DNA from: Pterobdella sp. o SKG-2022
Taxonomy: Eukaryota; Annelida; Clitellata; Hirudinida; Piscicolidae
NCBI GenBank assembly: GCA_964035795.1
Contig: OZ038320.1
Span: forward strand, 18,990,589 to 19,054,588
Direction of reading: 5' to 3'
Length of the DNA stretch: 64,000 nt
The first letter of the stretch is position 1. Every line of letters starts with the position of its first letter. Position numbers and translations under genes: made by a program. The notes under the pieces were generated by a model, which saw nothing but the letters and a program-made list of their open reading frames with translations, had not been told where the DNA came from and ran no database searches. This document shows positions 21,245 through 34,500 of this stretch, piece after piece.

Positions 21245-21425
21245 AGAGACATCGTATGTTTTTTGATTTTCTTTAAATGTACTTCTTGAAATATGAAGAA
21301 TGTTTTTTGATTTTCTTTAAATGTACTTCTTGAGATATGAAGAATTTCTTAAAAGAACATGGGGACAAGTTTTATTCAACTAAAATTTTCGATAAGTACA
21401 TTCTTATCATAATTCATTAGATTAT
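21245..21425 (+). repeat. Interspersed repeat, copy 2, with 44-bp tandem duplication
   Basis: Starts AGAGACATCGTATG like the copies at 16,168 and 31,395. Inside it, 21,257-21,300 is repeated almost exactly at 21,301-21,344 (one difference seen: TTGAAATATG against TTGAGATATG), a period of 44 bp. Confidence 0.7.
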
Positions 21426-21695
21426 ATATATAGAAAACATACATACTTTTTCAAAGATAAAAGATAAAATAAATTCATATTCATTTTATTTATATAGAAA
21501 ATTTTTTTAATAGAAAAAGTAACTTACAGTGCTCAATTTAAGAATGTAAAGTTTACGAAACTTCAAAACAACTTGATAGCTTGCTACTTACCATTGTTAT
21601 CTTTTCTTTGTGAAATTTAAGAATAACTTTTAGTCTTTTCCGCTAAAAGTCGCATTTTACTTAAACTTCTTTTTATTTTACTCGAAGCGTTCAAA

Positions 21696-24692
21696 ATGTC
21701 TGTAGATAAAAGAAAGGTAATTTTCTATCAATCGTTTAAATTGAGAATTTCAAATTTATGTTTATTTTAAACTTGTCATCATGCAGCCCAAAGCTCCAGC
21801 GATCACTGAGTATGCAAAGAAAGTCAGACAATAATGCTACTTTATAACAAATGAAATAATTTTTTTGTTCAATTCTATTCAAATTTCTAACATAAAATTT
21901 CTGTGCTATTCTTTTTTAATTCAGAGTGAAGAATTTAAAACTAAAGTCAAAGCAGAGGTAAGAATATAGGACCTGTTAAATATATTCTAATAAACCTGTT
22001 ATACAAGATTTTGAATATTTAACAAACCTTTTTTGAATTTAGCTTCGGAATAAAATATTTAAACTTGAAATTTTTAGGGAGAAAAAATAGTGAAAGAACT
22101 ACTACCAAAAAAAGTTGTTGAGTTGGCAGAAATGTTAGAGGTATGCCATTTTTATGAATTCAATGTTTATTAAGAATAATAAAACAACTATTTGATTAAC
22201 TTGAAAATATTAACTAAGTCAGATAAAATGAGTCTATCGAGATTAGAAGACATGAAAGTACATTTGAACATACCAGTTCCCTCACCAAACATCACTTCTC
22301 ACCTCAATGAAATTCATTCCTGTGCAAAAAAAAGAAAAGCTGATCATTTAGATGAGCATACTCCAATCACTGGTACATGTTATATTTAGCTTCAATTTCA
22401 AAGTTATGCCTTATGTGATTGATAAAAAAATTTGGCATTTAGAATGGCTTTTACTACATCAATGAAATTTAAATATAAAGATCATAATGAATATATCATT
22501 ATATTATCTCAAAAACTTTTTACTTAATTATAATTGATATTCCAAAAGGAACATTGGTATATAGTTTACCTGATGGTGTTGTATCTGTCAACAAAACTTT
22601 GTGTGAAGTTATTGAAATCATCAAGCCCGAAGCCTTGCAGTTAGTTCAAGTTGCAAACAAGGTTCAAATATTGATTTATTTTTAGTTTAAGCAATTGAAT
22701 TGAGGTAAATTTTTCACTCAATATAAATACTTGAATTTCAAGTTTATACTCGAAACAAAAATTTTTCAGTTGAAAATGTGGATTACCTTTCAAATTCCCA
22801 AGATAGAAGATGGAAACAATTTTGGAGTTTCTATACAAGTGTGTTATTCAATTTTCCTAATATTTCAACTTGTTTTATTACTTGTATTGAAAACTTGTTT
22901 CCATATTAATTTCATATTTTATTAGGAAGGTTTTGCTCAAGAAATGACTAAGGACTTAAGTATACTGAGTTTGATACCAAGTTAAGTTTATATATAGCTT
23001 GTGTTAAAATATACTTTATTATGTTTTTAAAGGAAAATTCAAGTTATAAGATTTTAATTGAAATTTTTTATTAAGTTCTATTGATATTTTTTTGGTTATA
23101 AATGCGCCTATGGAGGCATTCAATGTTAGTTTACATGGTGAAGCATAATACATATCTTTCAGATGTTTTCAATATATATGAAAAAAAAATTCATTTGTCT
23201 ATTGTATGCTATATTATATAAACCTTAAAAAATACATAATGGTAGAATTTCAAAGACCAAGAAGTATGAGTCAAAGTGTTGTCTGACTCAGTGTTAATGT
23301 AAACTCATAAAACCTCAAAAAAATCAATAGAAATAACACAAGAAAAGCTGATCAATGCAAACTAAATGAAGTATTTATAAATTAAACCTTATGATTTCCA
23401 AAGATTCATTAAATTTCAAGATGTTCAATTATTTGAAATTTACTTAGTTTATCTACAATTATTTATTGCTTATGTTTATGCTGTTGCTATATAAATTCCT
23501 ATTAACACAATTAAAAGACAACTAAATGACACAAATATGAAGTATACTTAGGCATTTTTTCATCCTTATTTGAATAAAAGCAGATTGGCGCCAAATTATC
23601 ATGGGAGAAAACAATAAGAAAGCTTAGTTATGTTTTTAGTTGAAAATTTAGTTTTAATTAGGAAAATAGCATTCATAAGTGTATAAGTACTTGAGCTGAG
23701 TTTAAAAATTGTTCCTTGATGGAAGCATCTTTTATGTTTTTATTTATAATGTGAATAGCCGACCATCATGCTTTTTCAAGTAGTGGGTTTCAATTTAAAT
23801 ATTAGGTTTCAAATGATACTACAATATTTGTAAAAATTAATGTCATGAAATAAAATATAATTTGTTCAAAACTGTCAATAAACCCTCAGGAAGACACATT
23901 GGGTGAAATAAGACAAGTGGAATCAGAGGCTGCTACATACCTGGACCAGATCTCCAGGTACCATTTGACCAGGGGCAAGATGATCGCCAAAGTGGCTAAA
24001 TATCCCCACGTTGTGAGTGCTAACTTGATTATAGGCATTTTGTTTTTGTACCATGGTTAGGTGTTACAGTTCTATATTAAAATACTTTTTTATTCTAATA
24101 AATATTTGTTAAAAATCTTTATTAAATAACTGTTCATCAAATACAAATAGGAAGATTTTAGGAGAACGGTGCAAGAGATAGATGAAAAAGAATTCATATC
24201 GTTACGACTTATTTTAACAGAACTCAGAAATAACTATGTTAGTACCTGAAGTTTTTACAATTTATCTTCGATTTTTTCTTAATTTGTTTATGTAATTCAG
24301 GTGATTTAAGATAATATTTTATAAGCTTTGTTAAACCTCTATGACTTATTAAGAAACTGTCGTTAGGTCAGATGAAATCATCAAGTGACTAATGATGTAT
24401 TTTAGTGAACTGATCTGATGGAGTTTATAAACCATTTTAATAATAAATACAATCTAGATAGATTATACTGCTGTAGATGTCCCATCATTTTGTTTTCAAA
24501 ATCTATTTCAGCTATTTGTTCCAAGTCATTTTAGCTATATGATTTCAAAAAGTTTTAATTTAATTAACTAATCAATGTCTTTCACATATAAACAATTAAA
24601 AATGTAACCAGGCTAGTCTTCATGACTTGATAGGGAAAAATATGGACAAGATCAAAAAACCTCGATCTGCTAACACCGACAATATGTATTAG
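21696..24692 (+). CDS. PSME3: Proteasome activator PA28-gamma (REG-gamma)
   Basis: Ten exons: 21696-21716, 21787-21822, 21925-21957, 22078-22140, 22219-22372, 22549-22661, 22770-22838, 23890-24012, 24151-24237 and 24612-24692. They give 259 residues (human PSME3 is 254). PA28-gamma forms a nuclear heptameric ring that caps the 20S proteasome and promotes ATP- and ubiquitin-independent degradation. Visible hallmarks: FFPKK-like LLPKKVVEL, a basic nuclear-localisation patch KKRKADHLDE, the activation loop KIEDGNNFGVSIQ, the helix VESEAATYLDQISRYHLTRG, AKYPHVEDFRRTV, and the conserved end KIKKPRSANTDNMY. All phases match. The weakest boundary is exon 2, whose donor is a poor gtcaga; the N-terminal 19 residues are therefore the least certain. 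The rest is strongly conserved and looks functional. Confidence 0.95.
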
Positions 24693-27600
24693 AATCCCCG
24701 AGAACCTTGTAAAGATGTGACTCAGATACGGTTTTACGTGGAATAGTTTGAATTTTTTGATTGAAGTTATATAGATACTTGGATTGGTTTTATAATAAAA
24801 TTTGAATCGACCAGTTTTTTCGCTCAGTTTAAAGTTATATAAAGTCTTTGAAAAAGTACGAATTTTTTTTCATTCTTTAGTATGTAATCTTGGTTGCCGA
24901 TTAATAATTTCATCTTAAAAAAATCCATTAGTGATTTTTCAGAAAATCTTTTAAACATTTAGAAGCCTATTTTCACTTCGAATTTGTCATAAGAGATTAA
25001 AAGCTTTATCAAAAAACTTTTATATTTTGTTTTAAGCTATTTTTTACTTTTCGACGATATAACTTCTTGACGAGAACCTCACGCGATCATAACAAACCAT
25101 AATTTTCCCATTGGCAAAAAAAAACTTCAAAGTATTCCAAGCACTTATCAAACTAAACGCAAAATGGGTTTTTGTGAAATACTTTTTTTGTTCTAGTGCC
25201 TTTCCTGAACGAAACCTTTCAAGTGTTGGCGTTCCTATAATGCTTCATTGTTATTAAATATTCAGTGCAGTTTTGATGCGTTTCAGGATAATAATACGAG
25301 TACTATAAATGCTTTCAATATAAAACAAATTAATTATAACTCAAATCTTTTGAATATAGAACAATGTGAAATAGGGAAAAAACGTTTTATTCGTTTAAAT
25401 GAAAAACTAATCCTATTTTCAGAGTTTAAAACTTGAATATCGAAAATTTTTTTATGTAAACAATTGTTTTTAATAGCAACTCTCTTTATAGTTTTATTAA
25501 AAAACCACTGTCTTTAGTTTATAAAAATCAAACTATTTATAAATTTCAGTATGAACGAGTTTCCATTGTGAATAACTTTCTAATCAAAAATGATTAATAC
25601 TTGGAATTTTTAAAGATTAGTGACTTTTATAAACATTTCAAATTAAAAAAATCGTTTAAAGTTGGTTCTAGCTAGAAGTCGTTAATCTTTTCAAATCATT
25701 TACTCAAAGATTTCATTTTTTCAGTATAAAACTTCAAAAGCTTTGTTATAATTATGATATAATACACTATAATCAAATTGATATAGTTGAAGTTTTGATA
25801 GCATCAGCAGTCTTTGTAGTATCTTCTTTGTTTTCACACACATGCTTCTATTTCAATCAACTCAGACATGATTGGAGAAACTGAAATCAATTTGATTTGT
25901 TACAATAGGATTAAAAACTTATCAATAACAGAGATAATTCAACATTTAACTTACATATACGAAAGTCTAATTTTATTGCTAGGTAAGATATTGTTTCAAA
26001 ACTACTACATAGCTACATTTTAATAAAATTCTGAAAAATTTGATATTTCATTAAAATTTTTTTTTTTATCTATCGCTTCCATTATGTTTTATCATCATAC
26101 CTTTGAAGAAGAGATTCAAATTCTCTTTGTTTTGAAAATTTATATAGCTTTACATTAAAAATTTTTATTTTTTGGAAAGAATGTTTTTTGCTAAAAAGTT
26201 AATTTTAAAATTACTTCATAGCACAGTTTTATTGCTTTGAAGACCGACTTTTTTGAACATAACAAGTTAAAATTTTTTCAGTCAAATTCCTCTTAAAAGT
26301 TTATTTTATTTTGTGTTGAAATTTCTAAATAAAATGTGAACACTCGAAAACTTTACAACTACTGAGACATTTGCCTGTCGAAATTCCGTAAGAAGTTTTA
26401 TTTAATTACGCCATTTCAGAATTCTATTTGAAAGTTTTAAAATTAATTCATGCTCATTAAATAAGAAAAAAATTAATCTGTAAAACTTATTGAATTAGTT
26501 TACACAAATTTTATGAATTATAACCTCGCACAATTAAACTCATCAAATGGAAATACTAAAAAGTCTTGAAAGACTTTATTTTTTACAACTTTTTAATGAA
26601 AATTACATAACTGAATCAATTTTTTGCCAAGTTACAAACAAAAATAGAAATGAATAAAAATCAAAATATTCAACTTTTAAGTTTTCGATGTTAGCTACTT
26701 CGAAAACTTCAGTTAGCAATATATTTTATATGTTTGTTGAATTATTTCTCTATATTTTGAAGGCTTCCCATAATAAAATGTTTTTTCATTATTAAAATAG
26801 AAGAATACAATAAAATAAAATTATTAAATAAATTTGTTGACAAAATAACTAGAAAAAGACATTCTTTGAGGACCACTTTAATAGACAAAAATATCTAGCT
26901 AGTGAATATTTGATGAAAATAATTTGTGAGCTTTCAAACTCTTATATCTTAAATTTATCCCTCTCTAATTAGAATTAAATAATTAGTTAATAAACTATGG
27001 ACACAAAGCTTTTGTTTACTTCACAATAAATGTTTCTCTTGAATGCTCTTACGCCAAATTAACTTTAAAGAAAATAAAGTTGAGTTTTATGACTTAAACA
27101 GACAAGGTAAATCTTTAATTTATTTATTGCTCTATAGATGTTTTCACTGTAAATTTTTTTTGCAATTTCATTGTTTTTCTCAAAGCACACACTCTGCATA
27201 ACCACTAATCAATAGCTTGTCTTTGTTTATGTTGTATTTTGAACACTTGGTTTTCATTTTAAAAAGTATGAATTTTTGAAAAATGCAATAAATAACTGGT
27301 ATTTTTAATTCTGTAAATTCGCTGGTGATGAAACTTTATTGTAAAATAACTCCTGCTTTGAACTCAAAGTGTTTTCGCTGAAGGCATTTACAAGAATCAT
27401 TCAAAGCAAAAATCCACAAGTAATTATCAAAATTATTTTTCTTCAATAAACTTACTTGATTGTTTAAAGTTCGAAGATTCTTCCTTGCCGGCAACCGACG
27501 TTTTAGTGACGTTCAGCATGCTTTTGAATTCTAATAAATTACCTTTCCAAAAAAATTTCAATTTCAAAATGACTTCTACAACAACTTTATTGAAGTTTTT

Positions 27601-28598
27601 TTGCAGTTTTTATGGTTTCAAACTTTTTAAAAATAATAAAATTTAAAGATAAAAATTTTTAAGTTCACTGAAAAAATTGCACGGAAAGGTAGATTAAAAT
27701 TTTTAATCAAAATTCTTTGCATATTTAACACGCTGTAATTTATTATGAATTTTATATAGATAAAAAGATAATTTGTTAGTCAATGTTGTCGACTCACTTT
27801 CGCTAGCACACCTGGCATGGTATGAGGGAATATAAAAGTCTTGAAATTTATCTTGAAATTTAAACAAAATACTCTATAAATATTTCACTGGTCTTTTTTG
27901 AAAATTAGTATTTGAAGTATTTGTAAACTAACTATTTATTTTTAATAACTACAAGTATATTAATGCTCGCACATTAGGTAGGATTGGTTATATACAAAAA
28001 TAATCTAAGAGTTTTAAAAAGTATTTTCAAGGTTAAGTTCAAACTAAACCTTCCAAACATGTCAGATGTTACTTGATAACAGTAAAACTTAATCGAACTA
28101 AATATATTGGGCGTGCGTTTGTTTTCCAGCAAAAAAAAACTTTAAAAATACATTTTATTAACTATTATACAGAGAATCTAAAAAAAAATACACGGAAAAA
28201 GTAGTTTCTATTTAAAACAGTTGTAATAAATGTTTTTTTGAAATCCCATTATGCATTAAGTGATATAAAAAAAAATTTTATGTGCTTACTCTTGCTCTTT
28301 CTTGTTAGGGGGTCTTGTGAGAAAAGCTTTGAAAATAAGTTTTTATATTAGCAAAAAAATATTTGATTTAAAATAAATTGTTAATGTTTGATGGAAAAAA
28401 GTAGAAAGCAATGGAAAAAACATGAAAGAAAACAAACATCTTTTGCTTTTGATAATTTGCTCATCAAATTTTAATTTACAACAAAATTACCGTTTGAAAA
28501 CATTTTGCTAATTACATTTAATCGCTGAAAATATAATTCATTAACTCATAAATTTATGAGTCATGGCTATAGAAATTTTTAGCATTTTTTGATCAAAA
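24693..28598. other. Intergenic between convergent genes
   Basis: Separates PSME3 (plus) from the Ig/FN3 receptor (minus). Very AT-rich; nothing supported except a likely PSME3 polyadenylation signal. Small GC-richer islands near 25,200 and 27,790 have no supported frame. Confidence 0.5.
24794..24799 (+). promoter_or_regulatory. Possible PSME3 polyadenylation signal
   Basis: AATAAA about 100 bp after the PSME3 stop codon. In an AT-rich genome this hexamer is frequent, so position is the main support. Confidence 0.4.
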
Positions 28599-31500
28599 TT
28601 AGTTTTGAAATGAAAAATTATGAAACAATTCATGTTTCTGACCAAATAAGCCATGCTTAGATTGATGATTGTTGCCACAGTTTTCACTCGTGAAAATTCT
28701 TGTATTTGTTGATCTTTGATTACGTTTTTGCTGGAAATATTTGAAAATAACCGGAAGCGATGAGAGAAAGCAAATTAATGCGATGACCACAACAATGACA
28801 ATGCCAACGATGGTGTTTGAAATCAAAATTACAGGAACAGGTTTGGGGACTGAAAAAGAAGAGTTTTAGTTTAAAAAATAAAATTTGAAATGAATGTAAT
28901 AGAAAATAAACAAAAGATATATAGATTTAATGATATATAGAAAAAATAAATATATTAAATCATATATCATATATTTCTGTTTTGAAATCCTTCATGAAAT
29001 ATTGCAATGTTAGAAAAGCCTTACAAAAAAAAATTTTACTCATTAAATTTAAATTTTTATGAACGTGGCTTTAAGATTAAACGAGTAAAATGCAAAAACT
29101 TTATAAAAAATATAAATATGAAATTTCAACCAATAAACTATTTTTACCTTCAGTTGAAAAAACGGCCATCAGACTGAAACGCCCTCTTATATCAAATGAA
29201 TCTTCAGTAAAAAATGACGCTGTCGTAGGGAGCGTTGGAGACAGCGAAGAAAGAAGTAGAGAGGATGAAGGTGTTGATACATATGATTCCATTATTTGTT
29301 TTATATCAGCAGGTTTCAAACGATATAAACACCGTATACGGAAGTTATAACGAGTTCCTTTAGAAACAGTGGTCCAACGAAAATGAGTGATGTTTGCTGG
29401 AATGTCATGAGCTAGTTTCACCCACCTACCATAAGTCTTGTATTCGATGGCACATGATGTTGCTTTGACATGTTTGATAGGAGTAACTTTTGATGGATTT
29501 AAGTTTGGCAAGGCTTTAGAGAAAGAAGAAGAAACATTATTTTGGCCAAAGTTTGATGGTTGTGTGGTCTGGTGAGGCAAAGATGTGATATTCGGATGCT
29601 GAGAAATTAAGGCAACAGGTGGTTTTAATTTCCTACGAAACAGTATCAAATTAGGAGGATTATTCCATCGTAACACCAAATCACCCTTTTCTAATGCGAC
29701 CGAGATATTTTTTGGACTTGCAGGTTTTCTCCATGTGACTCCTGATAAAATTGCATATATATATATATATATAAAGAATTTTCATTAATTTACGATTAGT
29801 TGATTAGTTATATTCAAAAAGATACCCCTAAGTTGAGCAGAAAATAAAAAAGTTGAAGGTACAAAAAGAAAATATAAATTACGAAACAAATTTACTTTCA
29901 AATTTCAATAAAATCGTCTTTCAATATTAATTTTGAGTGAATTTTAATAATGATAATAACCATGAAATGGGATTGAAATCATTTCAAAGTGAAATTTTCA
30001 TTGCATTTAAATGCCAAATGTTGGTTTGAAGTTGAAGATTTCGACTATTATTTATATTCAGAAACGGACACACGTGTAGGTAATTCAAAATAACTTTTAT
30101 TAATAGTGTAAGTTGCTTTCAAAAAAAATAAAATTTCGTGTTAATTGCTCAAAAAAAGTTAAGTTTTTAAAATTTTAATTGGTTTTATGGCAAAAATGTC
30201 CACAGAAACTACCTAAAAATGGTCGATGACTATTTTTAATAATAAAAACTCGAAAAATATGCTTCGATAAAAAAACCACAGAAAGAAGATGAAATTAAAT
30301 AAATGAGACTTAATGTTAACATATATACATGGTCAATAAAAACAAAATCAAAGTAAAAAAATTTGATTTCATTTCCTCAGCCTCTCAGCCTCTGGCAGAC
30401 ACATTGATCTCATTTACATCACAGTAAATCCTCGAGCGTCCTTCTCTTAGAGAACCTTATCTTCTCTCAAGGTGTAGCAATTTTTTATAATTTCATGAAA
30501 GATGTTTATCTATGCTTTTTTATTACTTTTAGCAAAGTTTATAATTGTTATGTTGGTTGCTAGACGCGTTGGTGTCAAATTGACAATTTGATTTTTTTTG
30601 TTTTGATGAATTTAACACTCTAAGTAAAAATGAAATACATTTTTGGTTTTAGATGAAAGTATTTATGTGCTGTGTATAATTTGCAGAGATAGTAGCAAGT
30701 ATGAATCAATTATTAATTAATGGCGTAGAACCGAATTTTCCGGATAGAACGTCTCGAATTAAATAATTCGTAAATAAAACTTGAAAAATATTTTTTCATA
30801 ATTGAATTTTTTTACTTAGATTCTAAAACTCGAACAAAATATTCAATTAAAAAATTGGGTTAGTGAAACCAGCGCACTCCTTAATGCGAAGAAAAAATTT
30901 TATTGATGAAAAACTCAAAAGATTTTATACTAGAAATTTATTCTGTTATAAAAAAAACAATTTTTCATATAAGACTAAATGGAATTTTAAATGTTTTTTT
31001 ATCTTATGTGGAATGCCTGAACGACATTAAAGCCATAGCTCCTAACGCTTATCATGGCAACGTGAACAAAAAGTGCTAATACAATTATGAACAAGTAACA
31101 AAAAATTTTTAAAAATAGCTTTTTAAAACATGGAAAAAAATAAAGAACAATTTGTGAAGACTGCAAAAAAAAAATATATTTTTAACAAAGAATGATGCAT
31201 CTTCGAAGAATGTGGAAGCTCTCTTAAAACCTCGATGCTTCAAAGCTCTCTTGAATCGTTTTCATTTTCTTTAAAATTATTTCAAAACTTCAATTTGCAT
31301 TTTTTGCTCATTAGTTATAATTTCCAATCCCATTTGTCAATTTTTTTATTATAAAAATAAAATAATAAGATAAAAATACAAATTATGATCTTTCAGAGAC
31401 ATCGTATGTATCTTTTATTTGATAATTTTTGATTTAAACTTCGAAATTGAAGGTTTTTTTGAAAATAGTTACTCCAAAAGAAAATATAATTTTTGATAAG

Positions 31501-34500
31501 TTAAACGAAACGATCAATTAAATTGAATTTTCATGTTTATCTCAAATTGATATAAAAAAACAATCTTCATAAAAATCCTATACTAACAAACGTTGTATGA
31601 TAAGGTCTAACTTATTAAAATATAGTTTCCTTTGAAATAAATGCATCTTAAAAAGTTTTTTTTGAAGTCTAAGAAAATGTTAATAATGATTCTAATTATA
31701 ATTATCAATAAGATAATACATATTTTCATTTGAGTTTCTGAAAGACAAGGGATAACACAAGCATACTAACTTGCCTGGTAGTGTGCCCAATCAGGGCAGG
31801 CTTGCGATTTTCTATAGTTAGACAGTTTGAGGAAAAAATTTAGCTCAAACTGTTTTGAAGTATTTACGCTATAATAACAATAGAAAACGTTTTATGTTGC
31901 AGTTTAATCTATGCCTCTTCACTGGAGTTGCTCTTTTTGATAGAGAAAAACGAGGATATCAATAACAACTAAGAAAAAATTTTTTATGACTTTATATACG
32001 AATAATTTTTTTCCACACAGTTTTGCTGAAAAGTAAAATATTTGAAAATTGAACACGTCTCAACTCTTAAAAAATTAAAATGTGGTAAGAGAACTTAATT
32101 AAAAGTATTATCCGTTTCTATTCATTTTCATACTACTTTTTTTCCATAATGTATCGACACTATTTAAAAAAGTTTGAAAGTTTCAAAAATTCCACTTGTG
32201 CTACATAAATTTTTCATCTTCTAATCTTCAATTAACGACCTATCCGACATTCTGGGTTGACGTTATTGGCGTTTAAAAAGGCAGATAACTAATTTCAAAA
32301 CAAAAATAAAGTTATTTATCATATATAACCGTGCTTAAAAATTCATAAACTTTTTCAAAAACTTTAAAAAAAAGCTCCAGAATCTAATTAATTGGCATCG
32401 AACATTTCAAGACCTACTTTGTCTGAAGAGTGAGTAGAGGTTGATGGAGGGGGAGGGGGGAGTGGTGGGTCGAAGTGGAGGTGGAGCTTCAGTGCCGAAA
32501 GGGTCTGCACATTGTGGTTCTTAATCGTGAATGAATTATACCCTCTGATTTATATTTCTTTACAAAGATAAATTAAATTAAAGTTTCAAAAACCATATAA
32601 CCACTCATTAATTTAAAGACGAAAAACCCAGGTTTAAAAATGTGGAAATTATAATATTAATCATTTATCAAGCGAAATGAGTTTTTCAAGTTTTTTATGT
32701 TAATTAGAAATTTTTCAAATAAAAAATTTATAATTTAATATCTGATGTTATAATATTATATACAATGAAACAATTATAGACCTTGGAAATATTTGAGCAA
32801 GAATATGATAAATTGAAACTAATGACGTGTGATTATTAAAAGTAAACTAATGTTGAGCATTATTAATGAATGTAAATACAAAAACTTCAATAAAAATATT
32901 ATAAATACCTATTAGTTGAATCTGTTTTTACCAAAAATTTTTTTTCTTTTTTATTAAAACACGATACTTAATTGATATAGACCATAAGTTAAATTACGTT
33001 TGAAAAAGATAGATAGGATTTCTATATTTCCTGTCACTGCATTACTTATATGGTTTAAATTTCTTGATAGGAGCTCACAACAGCTAATTCACCAAGCAAT
33101 AATACTCCTTCAAATTATTTTTGTTGCGTTTCGACGTTTTTGCAAAGGTTTTCAACAGCTCAAGCTTTTCGTGAGCTGAATTGTGTCTGATTCGAAGTAA
33201 GCATTAATTATATTTTTTCTTTTTTTCCGCTCCTAACAATATTTTTCATTCCTAAAGATCTAATAAGGAAACTTTTTATTTTGATTTTAAAAGATTTGCT
33301 GTCATTTAATTTTTTTTTACGTTTCTTTGCTATCAACTGTTTAACTTTATGACAGAAATATTTTAAATCTTTAATAAAATTTGTTGTTTAATCAAACATG
33401 AATCAAGGAAGCTATGAATTTTTCATTACTCTTAGATTCTTTTTTATGAGACGAAAAATCTAAGAAAAACCTTATCCATAAACATATAAAACAAGTTTGA
33501 TTGGAAAATAGATAAGGCCGACCTTTTGTCAATCAAAGTTATCCTCCAACGTGCAGAATAACTAATTAACGTTTATGAAAAAATATTTTAGAAAATAATT
33601 TTACTCTTATAGTAACTTACTAATTTTACTTCTGCTTTTTGAAGTCTTTGCTTCCATTATTTCACTGAAGTACGCTACTCCATCTCGGTCACGTGACATG
33701 ACGATGAAGTCGTAATTGGTGGAGGCGTTGAGATGGTAGATGGTGATGAAAGTGGGAGGAAGGGGATTTTGCGCGGACTTATGCGAATAGTTTAAATCAT
33801 AGTTGTGTTCTTCATTGAAGTAGCCATTTTCGTTATTTTCATTTAGATCACTATCAAAACAACTGTATAAGGTCGTGTGATTTGTTATGGCAATAGTAAA
33901 CCAGTCCGAAGTGTTGTGTGTTAGATTTTGTTTGATAATTCTGGAAGGGTCGTAATAATAATGAGTATAATTTGGTTTTTCTTGTACTGGGCTTCTACGA
34001 TACCTGAGTTTATTGGAAAGATATATTGAAAATTTGGCATGAAATAAAATTTAATAATGCTTTTAGGTAATTCAAACATCACGTTAGTTTGCCTGAAAAA
34101 GCGGGTTTTATTCATGCAACAGAATCTTTCACCGAATTCTTTTTTTCCGTTTGAAACATTAATTTTGATTGAAAAATATAAAATGTAAAAATTAATTTTC
34201 TTTGTAATTTTTGAACAAAAATGAATAAAATCATGAAAACGGGAGAATTAAATTAAAAAATATAATTTAGTTTAATAATAGCATTCATATGAAAATTTCT
34301 TCTCAAAAATCGATAGCTACAAATTTGATTAGAAAAGTTCAGAAAATATCTTCGAGGGTATGAACTATATGTGTTATTTGGATGTTTTGTTATCAGACAA
34401 TCGTATAAGGTCTGCGGTACATATGGTCAATTGAATCGAAACTGTATATGAGTTAAGAACATAACAAAGGGCCAATTTTGAATTAAATGCTGGAACAAAA

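Larger units (their letters stand above)
19211..21695. other. Intergenic, with one candidate exon
   Basis: No gene is established. A 95-bp segment at 19,601-19,695 has splice-like edges. A coding-like stretch near 20,020-20,107 (EEMHRLTWMASVEVDGELTV) has no clear partner. An interspersed repeat with an internal duplication lies at 21,245-21,425. Confidence 0.45.
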
